This document shows, one piece after another, positions 35,237 through 41,887 of a DNA stretch of 64,000 bases; position 1 is the first letter of the stretch; each line of letters begins with the position of its first letter. The notes beneath the pieces are model-generated. The model ran no database searches, was not told the DNA's origin, and was given only the letters and a program-made list of their open reading frames with translations. The stretch is from NCBI RefSeq assembly GCF_008634025.1, contig NZ_PDCM01000001.1:2753501-2817500 (forward strand). Reading direction: 5' to 3'. Made by a program: the position numbers and the translations under genes. This stretch comes from Streptomyces albofaciens JCM 4342 (lineage in GTDB: Bacteria; Actinomycetota; Actinomycetes; Streptomycetales; Streptomycetaceae).

Positions 35237-35550
35237 CCCTGGTCGGGGCTGCTGGCCGAGCCCGGCCAGCGCCTCCCCCCGAACTCCCTTGGTGATCACA
35301 GGCCGTACGACTTCCGACTCTGTCCGCTCCGCAGGGTCGTGAACGCGAACGGTCGCGTCACTGGGGGCGGCGGTCCGGCTCTGTCGGCTCCCCTTCAGGG
35401 CCGGACCGTGATCGACAACCCAAGATGCAAGACCGGACCACCCCTCGCCTGGACAGCTTCCGGGGTGGCCCGGGTGGGGTTGCCGTGGTGTGCATGTGCG
35501 GTTGCCCTGCTTGATCAGTGATCCGGTGAGCAGGGAAGGGACTTGAGTCG
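35237..35550. other. 314-bp intergenic spacer inside the element
   Basis: The spacer contains a terminator-like hairpin at 35251-35270 (listed separately). About 35440-35520 is the likely promoter area of the downstream genes. I see no additional gene and no clear -10/-35 pair. Confidence 0.4.
35251..35270 (+). terminator. hairpin after the small-protein cluster
   Basis: Perfect 8-bp stem GCTGGCCG / CGGCCAGC with AGCC loop, 14 bp past the stop codon at 35236. Confidence 0.6.
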
Positions 35551-35823
35551 ATGGACGCCTTCGGCGGCGAGGGGTTGGCGGCCCACGGGTTCGACCCTGA
35601 CGAGACGGTGTGGGTCCGGGGTGTGGACTACGTGACCGGTTGGCGCCAGGCTCGGGAAGTCGGCGCGGCCCCGATGGAGGCTTTGGCGGAAGCGAAAATC
35701 GACGTGATGAGTCTCAAGGCGCTTGCAGGTTGCGTCGCGGCGGGGCAGGGCGAGGCGACGAGAGCAATCGCGCCCGGATCCTCGACACCGAAGGTAATTA
35801 CTTTGCGACGTGGAGTGACTTGA
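35551..35823 (+). CDS. hypothetical protein, possible frameshift near 3' end
   Basis: A 90-residue protein starting 'DAFGGEGLAAHGFDPDETVWVRGVDYVTGWRQAREVGAAPMEALAEAK' with a strong GGAAGGGA ribosome-binding site about 8 bp before the ATG. No family recognised. The last ~20 residues (STPKVITLRRGVT) have poor composition, while the neighbouring frame ends in the protein-like 'ARILDTEGNYFATWSDLIE' at 35831. A one-base indel around 35775 is therefore possible, giving a protein of about 93 residues. The next gene starts immediately after this stop codon. Confidence 0.5.
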   Translation: MDAFGGEGLAAHGFDPDETVWVRGVDYVTGWRQAREVGAAPMEALAEAKIDVMSLKALAGCVAAGQGEATRAIAPGSSTPKVITLRRGVT

Positions 35824-36984
35824 TTGAGTAATTATAGAAGGCGGGATGAAGGCCCCAATGCCCCGCTTAGCTGGCTGGCGTGGAAGGCTCAGATCAACGG
35901 TTCTCCTTGGCGTGGTTCGTTGGAGTACCTTATTTACTCTGATGCCATCTTAGGGGAGTCAAGTACCTCAACTTTCGGCCCTATGTTTCTACATTCGGTC
36001 ATCAATGGGCTGCATGCCAATCACCTTAGCGGTAGCCTGATGCCCTGCCTATCTTTGCGTATCGACTCTCACTTGCCGCGGGGTGACAGTGGGACACTTT
36101 TTCCGATCGACATAGACGGAGTTGCCAACCTAGAGATTGATGATGAGGTGGCCTGCCTGCTATCGCTAATAACCGGGGCTCGGATGCGGTCGGGCGGGAT
36201 AGTCAGAGTCTTTGAACCCGATGGCGACCCGTTGGGCGTGCCGAACTATTTCGCTCACAGGCCTCCTGACTGGTCGTCCCCGCGTTTTCCTGGCAAGAGG
36301 CTTTACCCGAGCGCTCGCGGTGCAGACATCACTAATGTTGCGAAATGGATGCAAAAATATGAAAAGTTGGGGCGTGATGACGCTGTCGTGCTTATAAGAT
36401 CCGCGCGGCAGGTAAGAGACGCGTTGTGGGTGTCCGAGACCGACCCCGAGCTGTGCTGGCTGCTCCTGGTATCAGCACTGGAGGCGCCAGCATCGCGACA
36501 CGCCATCCCGCGGGGAATGGATCCGTCCGACATGCTGACGAAGGAAATGTCAGCACTTGCTCACAATGTTGAGATGGCGGGCGGAGCTGACCTGTTGCGG
36601 GTGGTTGCCGCCGAATTGGTTCCCATCGTTAAAGCAACGAGTCGATTTTTGAACTTCGTAGACTCCTTCTGCCCCGATCCGCCAAAACTCAGACCTCTCG
36701 ATTCGGTGAGGTTGCCATGGGGTGAGATCCGAAAAAGAGTGGGACAGGTTTACTCGTATAGGTCGAAGAGGCTACATGAAGCCAGGCCGTTTCCGAAACT
36801 GATGTGCAATGCGCCAAAGGAAGCCCCAATCGTTGCTGCGGAAGTTCCCTCCGCGTTGGTCGAAAGGGGGGCTGCCTCCGTCAAGGGTGCCGAACCATTG
36901 CCTATGCATCTGCATATGTTCGGGTATATAGCGCGTGGGTGTATATTAAACTGGTGGGATAGTCGAGCCGTGTTGGCGAAGTAA
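35824..36984 (+). CDS. HEPN-like cargo protein, AT-rich, two TTA codons
   Basis: A 386-residue protein of clearly lower G+C than its surroundings, with many AT-ending codons, so recently acquired. The C-terminal half has the pattern 'DPELCWLLLVSALEA' followed about 140 residues later by 'VYSYRSKRLHEARPFP' with R313-x4-H318, the active-site spacing of HEPN ribonucleases and close to ApeA-type HEPN text. The N-terminal ~190 residues match nothing I know. TTA codons at 35950 and 36946 make translation dependent on the bldA tRNA. The TTG start has GGAG 8 bp upstream. A phage-defence or toxin role is inference. Confidence 0.7.
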   Translation: MSNYRRRDEGPNAPLSWLAWKAQINGSPWRGSLEYLIYSDAILGESSTSTFGPMFLHSVINGLHANHLSGSLMPCLSLRIDSHLPRGDSGTLFPIDIDGVANLEIDDEVACLLSLITGARMRSGGIVRVFEPDGDPLGVPNYFAHRPPDWSSPRFPGKRLYPSARGADITNVAKWMQKYEKLGRDDAVVLIRSARQVRDALWVSETDPELCWLLLVSALEAPASRHAIPRGMDPSDMLTKEMSALAHNVEMAGGADLLRVVAAELVPIVKATSRFLNFVDSFCPDPPKLRPLDSVRLPWGEIRKRVGQVYSYRSKRLHEARPFPKLMCNAPKEAPIVAAEVPSALVERGAASVKGAEPLPMHLHMFGYIARGCILNWWDSRAVLAK

Positions 36985-37071
36985 TCTCGCTACCGCGAGC
37001 AATATTATCGTTTCCGTCTAGGAGGCTTGATAGGGGGACTTTTCGTAGATTAGGCGCCACGTCTGCTTGCT

Positions 37072-37575
37072 TTGCCTGAGATGGCGGGGCAAAACAGTAA
37101 CTCCCCTAGGCACACCACACCCCGGCCGGTTCTCGTCAAACATGCGGGCGGGCGCCGGCCGGGCTGGGATGGGGCGGAGACACGAGCGCAGGTCCGGTCG
37201 GGAACCGGGCCGCGCACGGGGAGCGGAGCGAGCCGCCATCCCTCGTACGACTGGTTCCTGGACCAGTTCAAGGCAGCGGCCAGGGCCGCGGGGACTCCCC
37301 GGTACACGCCCAAGAGCTTCCGGCGCTTCTTCGTCTCGGAGGCCATCCACGCGGACATCCCGCTCTTCGAGGTCGCGGCTTGGGTGGGGCATCGGACCAC
37401 CAGGACGACGGAGCTGGTGTACGGGCACCTCGTCCGCAGGGCGATGGAACGAGGTGCCCGGACCATGCACAACCGCTTGGGACTGAACCTGGCCCCCTTC
37501 AAGGGGCTCATCGCCCCGCCCCGGCTGACACCGGAGGAGGGCGACATGGGCGACGACTGGGACGACGTCGCGTAG
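37072..37575 (+). pseudogene. decayed tyrosine recombinase (integrase) C-terminal fragment
   Basis: Only the C-terminal part of a phage-type integrase survives. From about 37230 on it reads 'SYDWFLDQFKAAARAAGTPRYTPKSFRRFFVSEAIHADIPLFEVAAWVGHRTTRTTELVYGHLV', containing the Arg of the HxxR box (its His is replaced), the GH dipeptide and the C-terminal Tyr region. The N-terminal arm and core-binding domains are missing, and the first ~50 residues of the open frame are not integrase-like. It points toward and lies about 340 bp from the right core repeat, as expected for an integrase next to its att site. Confidence 0.8.
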
Positions 37576-37659
37576 GCGGTCGCAGGCGGTTCTCCGAAGG
37601 TGGTTTCCCGTGGCGTCGTGTCGACCTGGTGCTGACTTCGGCCCTCCTAAGCGATCTTG

Positions 37660-39186
37660 CTACGAGCGGCCGGACTCGCTGGAGGTGTTCAGGATGTTCA
37701 CGTTCCTAAACAGCGCCGACGGGCACCCGTGCGACACCGCCGCAATCTGCCCTGGCTGCGCCTTTCCGCAGTTGAAGGCCCCTCCGAGGACGTACGTCTG
37801 CGGGCCTCCGATAGCTGCCATGGAGCCCCAGAACTGCGTGGTACTTCCCTGATAGGCAACATCCCGGAGCTGCCCGCAAAGCCGGCCGTCCCGGATGAGA
37901 TATGCCCTCTGCTGTGTGAACTGGAAGTTGTACCGCTGCATATCAATCGACCAAGACCGGTCCCCCACCACATAAATCCCCCGCTCCACCCCGGAGATCA
38001 GCTCCTCCGTGCCGGGGCCCTGCGGGGCGGGCTGCAACGACACGTTCGCCATGCGCTGGACGGGGACGTGGGCGGGGGAGTCGGCGTAGGCGCAGCCGTT
38101 GGAGCGGGGGGAGCCGGTGAGTTTGGCCATGCGGCGGTCGAGTTGGTAGCCGACGAGGGTGCCGTTCTTGATGAGGTCCCAGGACTGGGCGGCCACGCCC
38201 TCGTCGTCCCAGCCGATCGTCGCCAGGCCGTGTTCGGCGGTGCGGTCGCCGGTGACGTTCATGATTTCGGAGCCGTAGGCGAGTTCGCCGAGCTGGTCGA
38301 AGGTGGCGAAGGAGGTGCCCGCGTACGCGGCTTCGTAGCCGAGGGCGCGGTCCAGTTCGGTGGCGTGGCCGATCGACTCGTGGATGGTCAGCCAGAGGTT
38401 GGAGGGGTCCACGACCAGGTCGTAGCGGCCGGGGGTGACGCCGGGGGCGCGGAGTTTCTCGGCCAGGTGGGCCGGGATCTCGGCCAGTTCCGCGTCCCAG
38501 TCCCAGTGGCCGCCGGTGAGGTACTCCCACCCTCGGCCCGCCGGCGGGGCCAGGGTGCGCATGGAGTCGAACTCGCCGCTCGTCGGGTCCACGGCGACCG
38601 CGGTCAGCTCCGGGTGGAGGCGTACGCGTTGCTGGGTGGTGCTGGTGCCCGCCGTGTCGGCGTAGAACTTGTTCTCCTGGACGGTCATCAGGGTGGCGTC
38701 CGCGTGCGCGACGCCCTTCGCGGCCAGCAGGCGGGCGCTCCACTCGGCCAGCAGGCCGGTTTTGTCCGCGTCCGGTACGTCGAACGGGTTGATCTCGTAG
38801 GAGGAGATCCAGGTGCGGTCGGGGTAGGCGGGTTCGTCCGCCAGCTCGACACGCTCCGTGGAGCCGGCTGCCTCGGTCACCTTGGCGGAGAGCTTGGCCA
38901 TGGCCACCGCCTGGCCGGCCACCCTCGCCGCGGCGTCCATCGTCAGGTCGACGCCGGCGGCGAAGCCCCAGGCGCCGTTGTGCACCACGCGCACGGCGTA
39001 GCCCAGGTCCGTGGTGTCGGAAGCCTCCGAAGGGCGGGCGTCCCGCAGCCGCCAGGACGCGCTGCGCAGCCGCTCCAGGCGGAAGTCCGCGTGCTCGGCG
39101 CCCAGCGCGCGGGCCCGCGCCAACGCGGCGTCGGCCAGTGCGCGCAGGGGCAGGGCGAGGAAGGTCTCGTCGATCGAACGAGGCAT
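37660..39186 (-). CDS. tldD: TldD metalloprotease with element-derived C-terminus
   Basis: A 508-residue zinc-dependent TldD protease subunit; HExxxH is at residues 269-274 (HESIGH). TldD and PmbA form a heterodimeric peptidase. Residues 420-424 are NFQFT, encoded by the att core. Residues 425-508 come from the element: they keep the family motif 'GGPQTYVLGGAFNCGKAQPGQIAAVSHGC' but use many A/T-ending codons and differ at several positions from the stranded native end (for example QQRAYLIRDGR versus GQRFFRIENGR). ATG 39186 is used; TTG 39195, which has GGGAGG 5 bp upstream, is a credible alternative start. Confidence 0.9.
   Translation of the reverse strand: MPRSIDETFLALPLRALADAALARARALGAEHADFRLERLRSASWRLRDARPSEASDTTDLGYAVRVVHNGAWGFAAGVDLTMDAAARVAGQAVAMAKLSAKVTEAAGSTERVELADEPAYPDRTWISSYEINPFDVPDADKTGLLAEWSARLLAAKGVAHADATLMTVQENKFYADTAGTSTTQQRVRLHPELTAVAVDPTSGEFDSMRTLAPPAGRGWEYLTGGHWDWDAELAEIPAHLAEKLRAPGVTPGRYDLVVDPSNLWLTIHESIGHATELDRALGYEAAYAGTSFATFDQLGELAYGSEIMNVTGDRTAEHGLATIGWDDEGVAAQSWDLIKNGTLVGYQLDRRMAKLTGSPRSNGCAYADSPAHVPVQRMANVSLQPAPQGPGTEELISGVERGIYVVGDRSWSIDMQRYNFQFTQQRAYLIRDGRLCGQLRDVAYQGSTTQFWGSMAAIGGPQTYVLGGAFNCGKAQPGQIAAVSHGCPSALFRNVNILNTSSESGRS
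37916..37929. repeat. attR-like 14-bp direct repeat
   Basis: An exact copy of the 31745-31758 core. Native tldD continues to the right; the element-borne tldD 3' end lies to the left. Confidence 0.75.
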
Positions 39187-39402
39187 GACAGGCAAGGCGT
39201 CCTCCCGTGGTCGGCGCCATGAATCATGCCCTGCCCGGGGCGTCCGGCCCACCCCGAGGGGGACCCGGACGGCGGCATCTTCTGTAGGGACCCGACAGTG
39301 ACCGGCGTGCGCGCCTGTCCGGGCTCGATTCTCCGTACGAGGCCGGTGACCGATAGTTTCGTAGCGAACGCAGGTCGGACAGGACACGGAAAGGGTGATC
39401 TC

Positions 39403-40107
39403 TTGAGCCGCTCGGTTCTGGTCACCGGAGGCAACCGCGGCATTGGCCTCGCCATCGCCCGGGCCTTCGCCGAGGCAGGCGACAAGGTCGCCATCACCTA
39501 CCGCTCGGGGGAGCCGCCCGAGGGATTTTTGGCCGTGAAGTGCGACATCACGGACGCCGAGCAGGTCGAGCAGGCCTACAAGGAGATCGAGGAGAAGCAG
39601 GGCGCGGTAGAGGTGCTGGTGGCCAACGCCGGCGTCACCCGCGACCAGCTGCTGATGCGGATGTCCGAGGAGGACTTCGCGTCGGTCCTCGACACCAACC
39701 TCACCGGTACGTTCCGGGTGGTCAAGCGCGCCAACCGCGGGATGCTGCGGGCGCGCAAGGGCCGTGTCGTGCTGATCTCCTCCGTCGTGGGCCTGCTGGG
39801 CTCCGCGGGCCAGGCGAACTACGCCGCCTCCAAGGCGGGCCTGGTGGGCTTCGCCCGGTCGCTCGCCCGTGAGCTGGGCAGCCGTAACATCACCGTCAAC
39901 GTCGTCGCGCCCGGTTTCGTCGACACCGACATGACCCGTGCGCTCACCGACGAGCAGCGGGAGGGCATCGTGAAGCAGGTGCCGCTCGCGCGCTACGCGC
40001 AGCCCGAGGAGATCGCCGCCTCGGTCCGCTTCCTGGCCTCCGACGAGGCCGCGTACATCACCGGAGCCGTCATTCCCGTCGACGGCGGATTGGGCATGGG
40101 TCACTGA
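39403..40107 (+). CDS. fabG: 3-oxoacyl-ACP reductase FabG
   Basis: A 234-residue SDR that reduces beta-ketoacyl-ACP in type II fatty acid synthesis. It shows the TGGNRGIG cofactor motif, the 'VANAGVTRDQLL' stretch, catalytic Ser in 'VVLISSVVGLLG' with Tyr-x3-Lys in 'NYAASKAGLVGFARSLA', and the 'ITGAVIPVDGGLGMGH' tail. The TTG start at 39403 has AAAGGG 6-8 bp upstream and is the only start that keeps the family N-terminus. It lies 5 bp before fabI and forms an operon with it, the same arrangement as mabA-inhA in mycobacteria. Confidence 0.95.
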   Translation: MSRSVLVTGGNRGIGLAIARAFAEAGDKVAITYRSGEPPEGFLAVKCDITDAEQVEQAYKEIEEKQGAVEVLVANAGVTRDQLLMRMSEEDFASVLDTNLTGTFRVVKRANRGMLRARKGRVVLISSVVGLLGSAGQANYAASKAGLVGFARSLARELGSRNITVNVVAPGFVDTDMTRALTDEQREGIVKQVPLARYAQPEEIAASVRFLASDEAAYITGAVIPVDGGLGMGH

Positions 40108-40112
40108 TCAGC

Positions 40113-40883
40113 ATGAGTGGAATCCTCGCAGGCAAGCGCATCCTCGTCACGGGCGTACTGACCGAAGCCTCGATCGCCTTCCAGACCGCCAAGGTGGCCC
40201 AGAACGAGGGCGCCGAGGTCATCCTGACCGGCTTCGGCCGGCTGTCGCTGGTGGAGCGGATCGCCAAGCGGCTGCCCAAGGAAGCGCCGGTCATCGAGCT
40301 GGACGTGACCAACCAGGAGCACCTGGACGGGCTGGCGGACAAGATCCGTGCGCACCAGGGCGACGACGCCCGGATCGACGGCATCGTGCACTCCATCGCC
40401 TTCGGCCCGCAGGGCGCCTTCAACTTCCTGGAGGCGAGCTGGGAGGACGTGTCCACCGCGGTGCACGTCTCGGCGTACTCGCTGAAGTCGCTGACCATGG
40501 CCTGCCTGCCCCTGATGGGCCGCGGCTCCTCGGTCGTCGGCCTCACCTTCGACGCCCAGACCGCCTGGCCGAAGTACGACTGGATGGGCGTGGCCAAGGC
40601 GGCCCTGGAGGGCACCAGCCGTTACCTGGCCCGCGACCTGGGCCCGCGGGGCATCCGCAGCAACCTGGTCTCGGCCGGCCCGATCAAGTCGATGGCCGCC
40701 AAGTCCATCCCGGGCTTCGAGGAGCTGGCGGACGTGTGGAACCACCGCGCTCCGATCGGCTGGGACCTGACCGACCCGGAGCCGGCCGGCCGCGGTGTCG
40801 TCGCCCTGCTGTCGGACTTCTTCCCGAACACCACCGGCGAGATCGTGCACGTCGACGGCGGCGTGCACATGATGGGCGCCTGA
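40113..40883 (+). CDS. fabI: enoyl-ACP reductase FabI (InhA-like)
   Basis: A 256-residue NADH-dependent enoyl-ACP reductase completing each elongation cycle. The N-terminus 'GILAGKRILVTGVLTEASIAFQTA' is closest to InhA. The catalytic Tyr-x6-Lys lies in 'AWPKYDWMGVAKAALEG', the nucleotide loop in 'IDGIVHSIAFGPQGA', and the C-terminal 'TTGEIVHVDGGVHMMGA' completes the cofactor pocket. It is the predicted target of InhA- and FabI-type inhibitors. A 22-bp hairpin terminator follows. Confidence 0.95.
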   Translation: MSGILAGKRILVTGVLTEASIAFQTAKVAQNEGAEVILTGFGRLSLVERIAKRLPKEAPVIELDVTNQEHLDGLADKIRAHQGDDARIDGIVHSIAFGPQGAFNFLEASWEDVSTAVHVSAYSLKSLTMACLPLMGRGSSVVGLTFDAQTAWPKYDWMGVAKAALEGTSRYLARDLGPRGIRSNLVSAGPIKSMAAKSIPGFEELADVWNHRAPIGWDLTDPEPAGRGVVALLSDFFPNTTGEIVHVDGGVHMMGA

Positions 40884-40938
40884 CGCCCGTGACGTACGGC
40901 GGCATCAGGGGTGCCTGACGCCCGTCGGCGACTGCAAT

Positions 40939-40986
40939 GACGCGACGCTGCCCGCCCCGGTCCGCCGGGGCGGGCAGCGTCGCGTC
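40939..40986. terminator. 22-bp perfect bidirectional terminator after fabI
   Basis: Arms GACGCGACGCTGCCCGCCCC...GG (40939-40960) and the exact complement (40965-40986) with a 4-nt TCCG loop, between fabI and the convergent FadR-type gene. Confidence 0.9.
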
Positions 40987-41010
40987 GTACGGGCCTCGCC
41001 CGCCGTGGGA

Positions 41011-41694
41011 TCAGCCGGTGCGCCGAGCGCCGAGCCGGCACCCGAACGGGTGGGTGCTCGCCTCCGCCGCGGCGCGTTCGTCGTCGCCCGCGCGGATCGC
41101 CGCCACCAGCCGCGCGTGGTCCACATGCGCCTCGGGCCGCAGTACGTCGCCCACGTCGGCGCGCAGGAACTCCCGCAGTACGCCGCCGAGGTCGGCGTAC
41201 AGCTCGGCCAGCACCTCGTTGTGGGCGGCCGCGACGACCGCCATGTGCAGGGTCGCGTCGGCCTCCACGAACGCGGTCGCCGCGCCGGACTCCCAGGCCC
41301 GCTCGCGCCGCTCCAGCGCGGTGTCGAGCTGCCGCAGGTCGTGGTCGGTACGGCGGCGCGCGGCCAGCTTGGCCGCCGCGGCCTCCAGCGCGCTGCGCAG
41401 CTCCGCCACGTGCTCCGGGTCGGCGTCCGCGAAGCGTCGGTTCATCACCCCGGCCAGCTCGCTGGTCGCCGCCACGTACGTACCGGAGCCCTGGCGGATG
41501 TCCAGCAGACCGTTGTGCGCCAGTGCCCGTACGGCCTCGCGGACGGTGTTGCGGGCCACGCCGAGCTGTTCGACCAGCTCCGGTTCGGTCGGGATGCGGG
41601 AGCCCACCGGCCATTCGCCGGAAGTGATCTGCGCCCGCAGCTGCGTGATCACCTGGTCCGCCAGCGCGGAGCGCCGGGGCGAGGTCAGTGGCAT
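41011..41694 (-). CDS. FadR/GntR-family transcriptional regulator
   Basis: A 227-residue regulator. The GntR winged helix lies at residues 7-72 ('LADQVITQLRAQITSGEWPVGSRIPTEPELVEQLGVARNTVREAVRALAHNGLLDIRQGSGTYV'). An FCD-type all-helical effector domain follows ('FVEADATLHMAVVAAAHNEVLAELYADL'), with His/Asp residues that bind metal in this group. Effectors are usually carboxylates. ATG 41694. It is divergent from the MFS transporter gene; an imperfect dyad over that gene's -10 element is the likely operator, so the transporter is the obvious target. Confidence 0.9.
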   Translation of the reverse strand: MPLTSPRRSALADQVITQLRAQITSGEWPVGSRIPTEPELVEQLGVARNTVREAVRALAHNGLLDIRQGSGTYVAATSELAGVMNRRFADADPEHVAELRSALEAAAAKLAARRRTDHDLRQLDTALERRERAWESGAATAFVEADATLHMAVVAAAHNEVLAELYADLGGVLREFLRADVGDVLRPEAHVDHARLVAAIRAGDDERAAAEASTHPFGCRLGARRTG

Positions 41695-41849
41695 GTCAGC
41701 GCTCCAGTGGGACAAGGGCCGGGGGCCCGACGGTAGGCACCGCGAGAGGATAGCGAGCCGGTCGCCGACACCGGGCCGACGGCCCGCGTGGCCGGGCAGG
41801 ACGCACGCCGGGCGCCTCCGGGCGTCCCCGGTGCGCGCCCCGAAATCCC

Positions 41850-41887
41850 TGGACAACCATTCATCCCATGATTCTATGATGAGCCGC
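41850..41887 (+). promoter_or_regulatory. predicted promoter and operator of the MFS gene
   Basis: -35-like TGGACA at 41850-41855, -10 TATGAT at 41875-41880 (19-bp spacer), and 7 nt to the A of ATG 41888, so the transcript would be leaderless. The imperfect dyad CATGATTCTATGATG (about 41868-41882) overlaps the -10 and suits a GntR-type repressor. Confidence 0.6.

Larger units (their letters stand above)
31745..37929. mobile_element. integrated element (~6.17 kb) inserted in the 3' part of tldD
   Basis: The element lies between two identical 14-bp core copies and carries a decayed tyrosine integrase next to the right core. It contains a regulator pair, small proteins, a HEPN-like gene and a creatininase-like gene, with a clear GC drop around 35.8-37.0 kb. 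The segment 37660-37915 is an element-borne tldD 3' end (84 codons) that completes the host gene. No replication, excisionase or transfer genes are visible, so the element is probably immobile by itself. It could be the remnant of an actinomycete integrative conjugative element or of a prophage-like satellite. Confidence 0.8.

Noticed and set aside
31745..37929. Complete actinomycete integrative conjugative element
   Set aside because: No replication initiator, excisionase, FtsK-like translocase or transfer genes; only an integrase remnant and cargo.
37930..37985. AT-leaning codons just right of the right core as evidence for a different element boundary
   Set aside because: The stranded native copy stops at the core, so the boundary there is fixed by homology. 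Slight codon bias alone cannot move it, though gene conversion is possible.
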